Positions 12,076 to 23,394 of a stretch of DNA of 64,000 bases are shown here, one piece after another. This DNA comes from Acheta domesticus. Taxonomy: Eukaryota; Arthropoda; Insecta; Orthoptera; Gryllidae. The stretch covers positions 61,746,817 through 61,810,816 of the forward strand of contig JAHLJT010008756.1 of the NCBI GenBank assembly GCA_031308135.1. Direction: 5' to 3'. Below the pieces are notes generated by a model. It did no database searches, was not told the origin of the DNA, and saw only the letters and a program-made list of their open reading frames with translations. Both the position numbers and the translations under genes were made by a program. The first letter of the stretch is position 1. Each line of letters opens with the position of its first letter.

Positions 12076-12590
12076 TAAGTGTTAATCTCTAAATAACCTT
12101 AAGCATTCGCATCAACAGTTTTGGGCGGAATAGCACCCGAGTCAAGATTAATAATTAGTATTTCAGTCCTCCAATCGGAGGATAGCACACTCATAGCAAA
12201 CAGAAATGGTAATGAAACTTATCAAAGCATTTTTTAAACAAATGCATTTGGAATTCAATTAAACTGAAAGCATGTGTACGCACATATTGTTCATTGATAA
12301 AGTTGGGTAAACTAGTCAGATTCGGGTTCCTTCTTTGAGTCCTAGATGGAAGTAAAGAAAATGGAAGGATTTAGTTGAGCCCATTTTGAGACACATCAGT
12401 ATTCCACACGCACACCAATCAATCCAATCACGCAAAGATTGGATTCCTAGAAGTCTAGCTTCGTACTTTTCTACCCTTCATCCCGTCCGTCCCCAACAGC
12501 GTCGCCTCGCCTCTTCTCCCGCAGCCCTGCCTCATCTCCTGCAAAGAGGCTGCGCCTCATAGAAATGGGATTTCACGAGGTGAGGTAACC
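12076..12590 (+). repeat. Direct duplication, first copy (AT-richer)
   Basis: It aligns with 12623-13135 along its length. Shared blocks include GTTAATCTCTAA, GTCAGATTCGGGTTCCTTCT, CCCATTTTGAGACACATCAG, CACCAATCAATCCAATCA and ATGGGATTTCACGAGG. CpG sites in the second copy are often TG or CA here, suggesting this copy has decayed more. No coding sequence is recognised. Confidence 0.85.
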
Positions 12591-12622
12591 CAGCCGATCG
12601 ACGTATTGTTAATCACTTTTAT

Positions 12623-13135
12623 TATGTTAATCTCTAATCTCTCTCATTCTCAACAATGCTACTTTGACAATACTGCACCCTGAGAAGTCAACATCAACAA
12701 TTAGCAATATCAGTTTTCCAATCGAAGGATGGTACTCACTTATCATTTCTTTAAACAAATTTCTTTGGCGAACAGAATTCAATTAAATTGAGGTTATTTG
12801 TACACTTCCATTGTCCATTTTTAAGATCGGATAAACTCGTCAGATTCGGGTTCCTTCTTTGGGTCTTACATGGAAGCAAGGAAAACAGAGGGCGGATTTC
12901 GTAGAGCCCATTTTGAGACACATCAGTACGTTTGTATTCCGTACGTACACCAATCAATCCAATCAGGCAAAGATTGGATTCCCCCAAGACTTGCTTCGTA
13001 CCTCTCCGCCCTACAGCCCTTACGCCCCGAACGGCGCCACCTCGCCTCGCCGCGTCTCCCAAAGCCTCGCCTCATCTCTTGCAAGGCGGCGGCAGCGCCT
13101 CATCGTAATGGGATTTCACGAGGCGAAACGGATTA
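12623..13135 (+). repeat. Direct duplication, second copy (GC-richer)
   Basis: Same blocks as 12076-12590, with the 3' half markedly more GC- and CpG-rich. It runs straight into a CpG-rich segment (13135-13300) and the 19-bp minisatellite. Apparent open frames on both strands follow from base composition. Confidence 0.85.
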
Positions 13136-13318
13136 CGCCGCAATCCGGCCCCCCTCCCCTTCGGCGAACAATGCGGACGCGTGGGTGGTCGCAAGAGGCG
13201 CGCGCGGGCACGAGCGCCGCGACGACGTCGGATTAAAGACTGCGCGCCGCGCCCGACCTCCTGCGCTGCGGTCACGCACGCGCCCTCCGCCGGTTTAATT
13301 ACGACCTGCGGAAGCGAA

Positions 13319-13495
13319 CGGCCGCCCCAATAGCGAACGGCCGCCCCAATAGCCAGCGGCCGCCCCAATAGCCAACGGCCGCCCCAATAGCCAACGGCCG
13401 CCCCAATAGCCAACGGCCGCCCCAATAGCCAACGGCCGCCCCAATAGCCAACGGCCGCCCCAATAGTCAACGGCCGCCCCAATAGCGAACGGCCA
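13319..13495. repeat. 19-bp GC-rich minisatellite
   Basis: Nine units of CGGCCGCCCCAATAGCCAA in tandem plus a partial tenth. Variants are few (AGCGAA in the first and ninth, CCAG in the second, TCAA in the eighth). Open frames across it, such as minus-strand GRPLAIGAAVGYWG, are repeat artefacts. Confidence 0.97.
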
Positions 13496-13567
13496 CCTGA
13501 GTTCGTCGCTGGAAAGCCGAACGTGCCTGGGACGAATAGTAAACATTCTGAAATCCAAATCTAAAAA

Positions 13568-13645
13568 GGTTTAACCTAAAAGGTTTGGTTTTTTTTTGTT
13601 TTAAGTCGCATCAACAACTATGGTTATTAGCGACTACAAATTTAT
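13568..13645 (-). repeat. SINE 3' tail fragment
   Basis: The minus strand reads GTCGCTAATAACCATAGTTG then TTGATGCGACTTAAAAC followed by A-rich sequence. This resembles the 3' ends of both SINE families in the window. AACCTAAAAGGTTT flanks it and recurs near 13808-13822, possibly as a target duplication or old flank. Confidence 0.5.
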
Positions 13646-14424
13646 ACATTACATAACATTTTCTTCAGTTACAAAAACAATGATAAAATAAAAAGTACAG
13701 AAAAATTATACATATCAAGCTATAATCACACACAGTTAAATATAAAATGGTAATTTAACAGTTCTGAAATACATTTAGTAGAATTATATGTTATTTAACC
13801 AAAGTAACCTAAAAGGTTTAAATGATAATGAGGTTTTAATGATGGAAAATTTGATGTACCGAAGCTTTACACATATAACATTTGCCCCTGATCAGTAGGT
13901 AACTTCCCAAGCACTAGAGTTAGCCAGGTCATGTCCATATGCAATGATTTTGTAAATCTCCCTAACATCACGGCAGCGGGTTGCCTGGCAATGAGGGCAT
14001 TATCTCTTCCATTTTATTTGCGATCTGAGGAAAAGTAAGACAGCCGAACCGTGAAACGGCCACCAGAAGCCCTCGCTCTACAAACCACTACCTGGAGGTG
14101 GAACGGTTTGTAAACTTCTGGAAACAGTATCTCAAAGGTTTTAAAATCCTTCAAACATAAATCAAAGAGAAGCAATTATTATTCGCAACTGGTAAGCGAT
14201 TGACACTGGTCCGACGTAGTTGGGAATAACCGAATATTTGAAATTCTCAACCGGAAAATCTGTTACACATAAAACGCGAAAGACAGCTGACAGCTTCGAA
14301 CGATTTATAAGGCACCATGAACACAAAATCCCCTGTGTGCTACAAACAGAACAAGAATTCTCCTCTCTAGGAACATCGAAGAAATTACAAAACAACAACA
14401 AAAAATCAATTTCACGGATTATAT
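13646..14424. other. Unique sequence, no gene recognised
   Basis: AT-rich up to about 13900, more balanced afterwards. Only short open frames and no recognisable motif. Confidence 0.55.
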
Positions 14425-14897
14425 TTAGTTTTTGGGCACGTCAACAGCTATGGTCTTAGTCCCTTGTGTGTGGTGCTAGTTTTATCACTAGGTGGTGATG
14501 TTGCTCTCCCGTTGGATGATGAGATCCGGCGCCGACCAACACGTCAGCTTGCAAGGGTTTTTTTCCATTCAGTTATCTATCACCGTGGGGCACCGACCCA
14601 TCCGGGAGAAGCATGTAAGTGTAAGGGATAAGCATGTAAGGGGTGAGGGTAGGAGGAAGCATAAGGAAAGGCGCGCGGCCCGTGGCCCGTTTCTTGGGAT
14701 ACTGCTCCGATATTCGCCTGGTGTTGATCCGAAAATCACGGAGATATTACCAATCAGAACAGCCGGCCACCATGCCGGTAGAATTCTCTTTCATTAAGCG
14801 ACTGAATTCGAACTATCTATCCAGCTACTAGGAGCACTCGGTCGGAGACATGGCAGAGGACATCAGTTGATGCCGTGAGCCAACTCAGCCGGTTGCA
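14425..14897 (-). mobile_element. SINE family A copy
   Basis: In plus-strand order it carries the tail GGGCACGTCAACAGCTATGG, then GATCCGGCGCCGACC, ACTGCTCCGATATTCGCC, CAGAACAGCCGGCC, GTAGAATTCTC and the head end ACATCAGTTGATGCCGTGAG. The tRNA-like head is on the right, so the SINE is on the minus strand. The B-box region between about 14815 and 14850 is decayed. A weak GATTAT match in both flanks could be a target duplication. Confidence 0.85.
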
Positions 14898-15940
14898 GAT
14901 TATGATACAAAGACAACTGCGGATACTTTTAACCCGAACATACGTCACGCAACTACATCATTGTTCATAACTCAGAAACAATCCTCTTGTGCGGCGCCTT
15001 CTGGAATACTATACATCGTTAAAACAGTGTTTTCACGTCCTTCTTGGATAGTGTGTTTCTTCTGCCGTCATTTGTAAAATGAGACTGGGGCAATTTGGAC
15101 GGTTACAAACATGTGTAGCACTAGTCAAACTTTCAAAGATGAGTTCGGATATGAAACTATATTTACTTTTAAAATAATGATTTAAATGTGCGGAAAGTTC
15201 GCACGTTTCCCACTAGGTAAATGTATTCATTTATTTTGAATAGTTTTTGTTTCATGCTCTCGTTCTTTGAGTACGACTTCTTTATACTTCTCCAGGAATC
15301 CATTAAATTTAAGTATATGCTACGTAATAGGTACAAACGAAACCCGGGAATAAGTAGCAAGTGTAAGATTCCCAATTGACGATGTAACACCATACAAAAG
15401 AAATACGAACAAATCAATGATAGTAGAGTATGTGAGGGACACAAGGGGAAGGAGTGGTGAGTGTTAGAAAATGAGGAAATTCGAGAAAGTATGAGTGAAA
15501 GAAAGAGTATTGCTGCATTTATGATGAGTTTCGTTATGATAATGTTATTTTCTAGACTAAGGTGGATAGGAGTCAAGTGTATTGAGGGTTGCTTCTGCCA
15601 GGAAGCAATCGCATTCAATGTAGGTGTGTCGAAATATAGAAGTGGTAACAAGTGAAACAATATGGGACGGTAATATTTTTACATTCAATTGTTTTCATGT
15701 TCGATTCTTGCGTGTAATGTTGAAAAATAATAATTTGCCTAAACATACCCCTCGGTGCAGACTGTAAGTAATCCTCGATCTCTTGGCTTTGTCTTAATTA
15801 ACCTAATAATTATTTCATCGCTTAAACTTACATCCTTCGTTAATTTAGGGAAACTTGTAATTTCATAAAATATATAACAATGAGCAAGTAACTTGTGATA
15901 TTTAACAAATTAAATTACTAAGTCGGCCAAAATTATCGAC

Positions 15941-15980
<40 letters not shown>

Positions 15981-17204
15981 GATAAATCTGAATTACTGCT
16001 AATATCTGAGAATGAATTTATAAATAAAACTTGTCTAGGATATAAAGTGAGTAGTACATTAGTTTCCCACTATTCCTTAAGAGTATTCAAATTCAAAACT
16101 TACCAACATAAAGAAATTAGTATTTACAATTCTGTTTTCGTTCAACGTTGAGATTCAACAGGTCTTCTTTCTAAAATGGACATGGTAAAACCAAAGTTTA
16201 AAAATTCTTGACGAGATTTATTTCTAAAAAGCTATCATTACGTCAGAATTTTCAAAGTATCTATGTTCTTTCCAGTTTTCCTTTCTGTAAAAGAGAAGGT
16301 TCGGCTACTGGATTTTAAGAAGTTTTAAAGTCAAGCAGAAACGAAAATACTTCACTAACAGCCCTTCTGCTTTGGTGACTTACAGATTTCGACATTTCCT
16401 TCAAACTATATATCTTTCAATGTGAGCAGATTGTTTTAAAATGGCAATTGGAATGAAGATTTCACTAAAAAAAATTGATCGCAAAATGTATTGACAGATT
16501 GTGTTCAAAATGCACAAGAATAGGACAGTAAATATTACAAAAATAAAGTTTTGTAAACCCCCAATTTTCTTACATAGCTCTAAATAATAATTCGTGGGAA
16601 CATGGATGTGCCTTTTACTTTAAACATTCCATCATTCCGGTTCAATATATTAGGCTTGATTTCGTTGTCGAAATTTATTTACTTATTTATGTATTTTCAA
16701 GTAGCCAAAAATTTACATCAAAAATAGAATAACTGTAATTCTGATGACACGACAAATGATATTTTTAAACCTAACACACACAACTATCATTTTTCTCTGA
16801 CAAATGATCTGAAAACCTAAGACCCAAAACAATGATTCCTAATTACTAAACAGCCTACAATTTTTAAATGGATTATCTATTTTAAAATGCTATGCATGTG
16901 TAATTAAGTTTCTCTCATGTGAAATTTTCAAATGTTACTCGACTAGCTGGAAAGAGCCAATTTGAAACAAAAACACGTATACTTCAATGAATGAATAATA
17001 TTGTGCATAGATTTCTCTCACTCCACTGATTACAATTAAATCATAAATTTTGGCAAAATACAATAATAATTTCAAATTTAAACACAATATTCAATACATA
17101 ATATTTACAATATAATTCACCGATAAATTGCAATTAATTAATGAATATTTCTCCATATACGATATACACGGATAAACATTTTAATTGTACGAATTTTGAA
17201 ACGG
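14898..17204. other. AT-rich unique sequence with an (ATT)n tract
   Basis: The longest open frame (15169-15660, minus, 163 codons) is rich in Leu, Ile, Ser and Phe. It has no recognisable domain and looks like chance in low-complexity DNA. The rest is AT-rich with only short frames. Confidence 0.5.
15941..15980. repeat. (ATT)n microsatellite
   Basis: Thirteen uninterrupted trinucleotides. Confidence 0.97.
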
Positions 17205-17224
17205 AACTCAAACCAAAACAGAAT

Positions 17225-17535
17225 TTGAACGTGGCAGACAAATGAAAGAAGCTTGTTTAAAGCCAGGTTGATTTAGCACAGGTAGCGCCTGCTTCCGCGA
17301 AAAGGAACTCGAAAAGCCGACCGCCTTCCAAGCTGCCGACCGCGGTATCGAGAAGCCGTTTTCACGACACGTCGGTTTCTGAAGGGGCGCGTTGCCTTCT
17401 CTTTGCTTTTGCCTCCACTGCGCTGCGCGCGGCGCCTGCCAGACTTTCGCGGAAGTTTGGCCGCGCTGCCGACATCTACCGTTCATTTCTGCGAATCCGC
17501 AAGGCCCGGCGATGCACAGGTGCGTAGGTAAGTGG
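17225..17535 (+). promoter_or_regulatory. CpG-rich island, possible promoter/first exon with a 5' splice site
   Basis: A 300-bp CpG-dense block in an AT-rich region ends in TGCGTAGGTAAGTGG, where AG|GTAAGT (GT at 17528-17529) is a near-perfect 5' splice site. A 45-codon plus-strand frame opening at ATG 17392 reads into that site. This arrangement suits a first exon of a plus-strand gene, but no downstream exon was recognised and the protein segment has no known domain. It could equally be a GC-rich patch with a chance splice match. Confidence 0.25.
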
Positions 17536-19275
17536 TTTTATTTTTCAACATATTCCCTCTCCGGTGTAAGATGCTGATCAAAAGACGTATCACCAAGGAA
17601 TGGAATACGTGTAGCATAATTGTATTCCTGTAAGGAAGACATGATAGAAAATATATGAAATAAAAATTTATTGTAGTGTTTAAAATTGCTGTATACAATA
17701 TTTTCCAAGCACAGAACGTCGCCGATCAATTCTTAACATGGATTCGAAGCAGCTGAAAGTTCTACCTCTACAGAAATAGTTGTACCTGTCTTTACCGTAC
17801 ACAACAGTTTTATTCAAATTATAAAATATGTTCGTACTGTAAACAATGTTTACGGGTAGCCGGCGTTCAAGTGTAAGGAAGAAGCGGGGGATCACTAATT
17901 GATCCCGGAGTATGGCGGGGGGTTAAAGAAAACATACCGCCCCTCAAATTCAATCACGGGATAAAGCAATGATCGCAAAGCACATTTGTTAGTTTTCGAT
18001 CGAGTTGAGACTACGCTATTTGAAACACCTGTAACCGTAACATATTCCCGTAAAAAACACGTAATTACATGAAAATCAGTTCCCTACATATTACTGATGT
18101 AAAGAGAATATTTGAATTCGCAAATATTGCTTTCAGAAACGTGAATACCTGAAGACCGGATACCAGAGTACCAACACTAACAAAACGTGACAAATTAATA
18201 TTAGAACAGAAGAAACTAGTGGTGCTACAAGAGTGCATACTTTCTCGCGTTATTGCAAACAGCTACGTAATATTAAAACATTGCATTTTCGGCGGTTGCT
18301 TGAATCAGCAATCGCTTGAAAACTTCCAGTTCGTCGAAATCAAACAAAGCGCCTCATTTCTGTAGTCAGAAGAAGCAATCATTTATTACTTTGACAAACC
18401 GAAACAAACAGGAATACATTTGACTGATACAGATTTAGCAACACATTATACAGAAGCGCAGTTGCCAGCGCAGCTTTGTAAAAACTGTCTGTATTCGCCT
18501 GGCGCTTAATATTAATTCTTGGCAAAAACACTTATTTCAATCCGTATTCAAATTTCAACTTGTTAGTCATAGTATATCATACACAGTTGATATACAAATA
18601 ACTAATACAAATGAACTAATTAAATTACTAATGTTCTAACGATTTGTAATATTAAGTTAATTTATTACCGCCTTTTTGTACATTGACACCGCCTCAAAAG
18701 AAGCACAGGAAAATAAAACTTTAAGGTAGTATGTTCGTTAGATAAACCATGTTTAGTATCACCCAAAAATACTATAAAGTAAAATCTCTCGTCTTCAAGT
18801 TGGTAAGGAACAATTTCGCCCTTACTTGCCTAATTTTTGAATAAGAGAAATTTAATACAGGATCTTTTTATACGTTTACGTTTACAGGCACGCGACATCA
18901 ACCAGATCGATCGGGGAATATCAGTTTTGGAGAAAGTCGGTTGAACAGTTTATGCGCTAGCGTTGTGCACAGACGGACGGACAGACGGTCAGTCAGTTTG
19001 GCGTCAATCGATTTTTCGGTATCAAGGACGCACACATCATGGATTCTGGCTACACCACTTGTTCGAGGATTTTTTTTCTATATTTCGCAACAGGATTTAT
19101 CCACTTTTTCGTCACCAGAGCCCGGCAATAAGAGTTTTTGTATTGAAAATTAGCTGGTTTTCCGGTGCACAATTACAACACTTTCTCTTCTTACGTTAGT
19201 ATGTGCGAAAAAGTAAAAGAGTGTTATAGACTTCCAAAAATTTTAGGAACGACGAAAGGAGGCAGAATTCACCTC
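17536..19275. other. AT-rich sequence, no gene recognised
   Basis: Includes one block (18213-18290) shared with 51746-51821, listed separately. Nothing else is recognised. Confidence 0.55.
18213..18290 (+). repeat. Dispersed repeat, copy 1
   Basis: AAACTAGTGGTGCTACAAGA through AACAGCTACGTAATATTAAA and TTGCATTTTC aligns with 51746-51821 in the same orientation with moderate divergence. The family is not recognised. Confidence 0.7.
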
Positions 19276-19867
19276 TCCGAAGGCGTTGCATTGATTGATT
19301 AATTGATTGTTCGTGATCCGGGCGCGTCAACTACAGAGGCCATTAGTCCCGTAAGTGTAGTGCGCGTTTTTCATCGGGATGTGGCGGTGATCTTTCCCCG
19401 CTGGATGACGAGATCCGGCGCCAACCTACAGTCGACTAGCGGGGTTTTCTCCCAACCAGATATATCCCACCAGCGGGGCACCACCCAAGCCGGGAGAAGC
19501 TCTCAGCTCCCTACAGGACTTTCGGCATGTGTGGTAGTGTAGTGCATGTTGGTATAAGTGCGTGTGTAAGGGAGTGAGGATAGGACAAGGAAGAAGAAGG
19601 AAAGATAGCGCGCGGTCCGTGGTCAATTTTTTAGGGTACTGCTCCGTCATTCGTCTGGTGTTGATCAGCGAAACCACGGAAAACTACCGATCAGAGCAGC
19701 CGGCCGCTAAAAGTCTCCCCCAAATTGCGACTGAATTCGACCTAGCTGACAAGCCAGTGCCGAAAATCCGGCCGCCGTCGGGACCCGAACCTAGGACCTC
19801 TCGGTCAGAGGGACTGCAATGACATCAGTTGATGCACTGAGCCATCTCTCCCGGTCCGAAGGCATTG
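19276..19867 (-). mobile_element. SINE family A, best complete copy, with target-site duplication
   Basis: The element proper is 19289-19854 (566 bp), flanked by a 13-bp duplication TCCGAAGGCGTTG (19276-19288) and TCCGAAGGCATTG (19855-19867) with one mismatch. On the minus strand the head shows an A box TGGCTCAGTGC and a B box GGTTCGGGTCC about 50 bases apart, as in tRNA-derived SINEs transcribed by RNA polymerase III. The body runs through GCCGGCTGCTCTGATCGG and GCGCTATCTTTCC. The 3' end is an (AATC)n tail, seen on the plus strand as ATTGATTGATTAATTGATTG. Reverse transcription machinery would come from a LINE. Confidence 0.9.
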
Positions 19868-20650
19868 GAGATAGTCCTCAAACATTGAAATCCAAACGCA
19901 CGAGGAAATAAAAGGGAATCAGTCAAGCCGCAGCACGTTGCGGGTTTGGCCTCGGCTTCCGCCCTGTCAACCTCATTCTTCACAGCTCCGCGGTCGTTGC
20001 CACGGAAATTTCTCACACCACTTCTTCACAGCTGCGGCTCCCTACAGAGAGCCAGGAACAATCGTCCCGCTTCCAGGAAGCGAAAACGTTATGGGTCCTG
20101 GTTTACATAGTTTGGTACGTCGACCATCCAAATTCGTAGCTTAGTTCAAAAGTTATAACGACCGAAAGAAAAACGGTGTACATGGTGAAATACTTAACTC
20201 TTCATTGTACACGCAGACTAATAATTAATTGCCATAAAATATTGCAATAAATTTCTTCAGTTAATTTTTTGGACTTTGCGACGTGGAACGTTCGACCTTA
20301 CGACCTTACAACCTCTGTGATTAACAATGGTCTTCGAACAGTTAACACGTTACACAGTATAGAGTACCAACAAGAGAAACCTCAATGCAAAATGCTAACT
20401 ACTTGAAGCAATTAACTTCTTTTTAACAATTTTCAATAAACTCGTCTTTGTTATATACCGTTGTCGGTATTTTCAAACATTTATAATGATGATTCCCAAG
20501 ACTTCACTCTAATACTGATCTGTTCTGAAAATGTTTCCACTTTCACGCATTTATTTATTTATCATTTATTTATTAAAGTCTTAATTTGTAGAAAAAAATA
20601 CAAGTATCAGGATATCATCCCAATATTTCATTCTACAATTTTGTCAAAAT
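19868..20650. other. Unique sequence, no gene recognised
   Basis: Moderately GC-rich to 20130, AT-rich after that. TTCTTCACAG at 20022-20031 resembles a 3' splice site, but no donor-bounded open exon follows. Confidence 0.5.
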
Positions 20651-20685
20651 TGTCATTGTCATTGTCATTGTCATTGTCATTGTCA
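20651..20685. repeat. (TGTCAT)n microsatellite
   Basis: Five perfect hexamers and a partial sixth. Confidence 0.95.
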
Positions 20686-20822
20686 ATATCATGAAGGAAG
20701 TCAGCGATTTCAGATGATATATTTTTTGAATGTTTGTATTCGAATCAAAATAGCAAGAAACATATCAGCATCAAATTTGCCTGTTTTCCAGAACTTCTTT
20801 CATTTGGCTGTCTAAACTGCAG

Positions 20823-21235
20823 AATGATGAAAATAAACATAAGAACGTGAGGGAAAATGAAGGGCAAAGCGAGGAGACAAAGAAAAGAAAGAGGTTCAGG
20901 AACAAAAGAAAATTGTGGCAGGTATTGTGTCTCCAAAAACAAGAGGAACAGAGGAGGACTAGAAAAACAAGGAGAGACTTGGGGAGAGGAAGGAAAGACC
21001 GATGAGATGGCAAAGAAGGAAAAGCGATGAGATGAGTTGGGGAGAGGAAAAAGAAGTGGTGGTGGAAGGTGGAAGGAAGTTGATGCAGCGGTAACAGGTG
21101 CAGAAATGCTGGCAGAAGCGTGGGAAGATTGGTAGGGAACGATGATTGCAGAGAGACAGAACCCCCTTCTGTCTCTCTCTCTGCAATCATCGAGAGAGCG
21201 AGGGAGAAAGAGAGAGAGAGAGAGAGACGTGATTC
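20823..21235. repeat. Purine-rich (GA-rich) low-complexity tract
   Basis: The plus strand is overwhelmingly A and G, ending in an (AG)n run at about 21205-21227. Several minus-strand frames up to 176 codons (Ser, Leu, Pro, Phe-rich) arise because CT-rich sequence lacks stops; I do not call them genes. A 22-base hairpin at 21140-21192 (GATGATTGCAGAGAGACAGA and complement) is embedded in it. Confidence 0.8.
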
Positions 21236-21716
21236 GTTTTACAAATGTCGATGCGGTGGTGGCGTCAGCTAGCATCTACAGTTACGGAGGTGGTGCAGAA
21301 AAGTTTTACTGCGGTGGAGATCCGAACAACTGCCAAAACTTCGTAGGGAAGTGCCAACTTACTCGAACGAACATCGTAAACCACGGAACACCAACAGAGA
21401 AGCTGAAGTTAACATAAAACTCCTCAAAAAAGATGTACTGCGAGTATTTGGGGCAAACATTAACTCGATAAATAAAACGAGAGCAAACTACGAAAGCAGG
21501 TAAATGCAAGTAAACTTCATTTCCAAGTACTAATTTGCCAGATCGTAAGGAAAGGCTTAAAGCACGGAAAAGAAAATTTCCCTTTACTATTACCCCTTTA
21601 ATTGAACAATTCGAGAATCACAACACAGATCTGATAGATAAAAAAACGCAACAAAAGTTTTTTTAGGATGAATGGTTAATTAAAGTGAACATTTGAATTG
21701 AAAATAAAATTACTAC

Positions 21717-21776
21717 CTTTGATAGCTGATCGAATTGATTTCTGTCGACCATGAGACAAGGAATCTGGGTACTCAC
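21717..21776 (-). CDS. Candidate 60-nt coding microexon (internal exon)
   Basis: On the minus strand a strong 3' splice site, TTTTTCTTTTGTTTACAG, lies immediately before a 60-nt segment that ends AAAG and is followed by the 5' splice site GTAGTAATTT. In phase 1 (two leading bases, one trailing) it translates as EYPDSLSHGRQKSIRSAIK, a hydrophilic, basic peptide that looks like real protein. One other phase is also open. Sixty nucleotides is divisible by three, so the exon could be skipped without changing frame, as in cassette microexons of neuronal genes. I do not recognise the protein. It would imply that this part of the window is intronic to a minus-strand gene. The exon start itself (CAG|GTGAGT) also resembles a donor, so the opposite reading cannot be excluded. 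Confidence 0.35.
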
Positions 21777-23094
21777 CTGTAAACAAAAGAAAAACAACAA
21801 TAATTCACTTGCATGAAATTTTGCAGACAAACTCTACACAAAAGAGCAAACGACAGAAATGCAGAAGTACTTTTGATGTCTGCTGGGAGTATTTGAACAT
21901 TTTTGCCAACTAATGTAATCTCAAGAACCTAATGAATTGTTTGTAGTACAAGTTAAAGCGCATCCTATTCTCTTTTCGAGTTACAAACTCGAAATGAAAA
22001 ACTGCTATAAATTTAAAACATTTTTATAACGAATTACAAGGAAACACCTCCAGTGCGAGAAAAATTTTAACAGAATTCCACAATATTACACATTTAATAG
22101 TTTATTTTGATACAAATTTCAGAAATGATCATTAAAGAAACTTGATAAATAAACATTACATCACATACACAAATGACTAATGACCAATTTATTTAACTTC
22201 ACTGATGCGGAATTTAGCAAATTTGACATTATGCACAATCAATAACATTGCTTACTAATTCTAATTTCAAATCCATTATGACACATTTATTTAACTAACG
22301 AGTTGCTACATGAAAGCGGATGGTCACCAGAATAGCTAAACGAGTTGAAGAACCTTCTATGGCAAACTACGAGTACATTAGATAACAAAGTTGATATACA
22401 GCAAACATCAAACGCGAAATTAACTTGGCATTTGGTTGGATTATTAACTTTAAATACTGAACACAAAAATTGCTAATAGAAAATCCCCAGTATCACAATT
22501 AAATATTGCTTACGTATCTGTAGTTAAATACTAAATACTTAAGTAAAAGAAATTGTAGATCAAATCCAATAACTTAAAATGATTTAATTTTATTAGTGGT
22601 GTTAAATCAAGAACATAAAAGAAAATAAATCAAAAACTTTGAACAACGGCACATTTAATGAAAATTAAGTTCTTCGGTATTTTGCTTACTTTGCATAACC
22701 CAATTTCATCATACTCTTTGCATACAAACAAACTACCAATTTTCTAAGAAGCGACGTTTTAATTCCACAATTTTCAGACCAATTACTCTTCTAGTTTACA
22801 GAGCTCCGCTTGAAGGAGATTTAAATGCACCTCGAATTTTTTAACATACACACTGTCCGTACTACTCTATAATAATGTGTGCCCAACCCAGAGACCAAGA
22901 ATTGGAACAAACATCTACAGATCAAATCGCAGTGAACTGTTAGGACAGAATAACAGACTGTGAGGTGTACCTCCTTATTACTACGTCATTGCTTTTGGAC
23001 TTGCGCTTTTGAACGTGGTAAGAAATGAGTAGGCGAATATAATTCTTGATAATTAAAAGGTGTGGACGTATTTTCTAATGAATGTTGAGTAATA
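21777..23094. other. Very AT-rich sequence without recognisable repeats
   Basis: No open frame of note, no transposon ends and no tandem repeats, in contrast to most of the window. If the adjacent microexon is real this would be intron. Confidence 0.5.
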
Positions 23095-23345
23095 ATTCGT
23101 CGACCTGGATGGTCGAGGTGGCAAGAGCATGAGACTTCTTAGCGTCTCGGTCTGAAGGGTTGCGGGTTCGTGTCCCGCCGTGGGCATGGTTGATTGTCCC
23201 TTGTCTTTTATGCATGTATGTGTGAATGTATGTTTGCGCGTCAGACCTTGTGAGTCTGATGAGCACAGACCGAGGAGACCGCAGTGTATCAGTGTCTAGT
23301 GTAAAGGTTAATATACGTATACACATACGAGGAGAAAATTTAAAC
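23095..23345 (+). mobile_element. tRNA-derived SINE (short family)
   Basis: The head reads GATGGTCGAGGTGGCAAGAGC (A box TGGTCGAGGTGG) then GCGGGTTCGTGTCCCGCC (B box GGTTCGTGTCC) about 60 bases later. The body is GCATGGTTGATTGTCCC then a GT-rich stretch with ATGTGTGAATGTATG. It has no clear A-rich tail. The minus strand yields the familiar GTRTRNPS peptide typical of B-box DNA, which is not a gene. Confidence 0.8.
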
Positions 23346-23394
23346 CAAAACAATTTAGTGCTGTTTTAGAGAAAAAAAATGTTTTGAAAATAAT

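Noticed and set aside
15169..15660. 163-codon minus-strand frame
   Set aside because: Low-complexity hydrophobic and Ser-rich translation without a recognisable domain or homologue known to me; AT-rich noncoding context.
16095..16185. Possible minus-strand exon between CCATTTTAG and TTG|GTAAGT
   Set aside because: The best frame has a stop before the donor, so it cannot be an internal coding exon.
20745..21275. 176-codon Ser/Leu/Pro-rich minus-strand protein
   Set aside because: Lies in a GA-rich low-complexity tract, with overlapping frames of the same type.
21306..21509. Minus-strand 67-codon frame with ACTCGCAG acceptor and GTAAGT donor
   Set aside because: Acceptor lacks a pyrimidine tract and the plus strand is also open; not distinguishable from chance.
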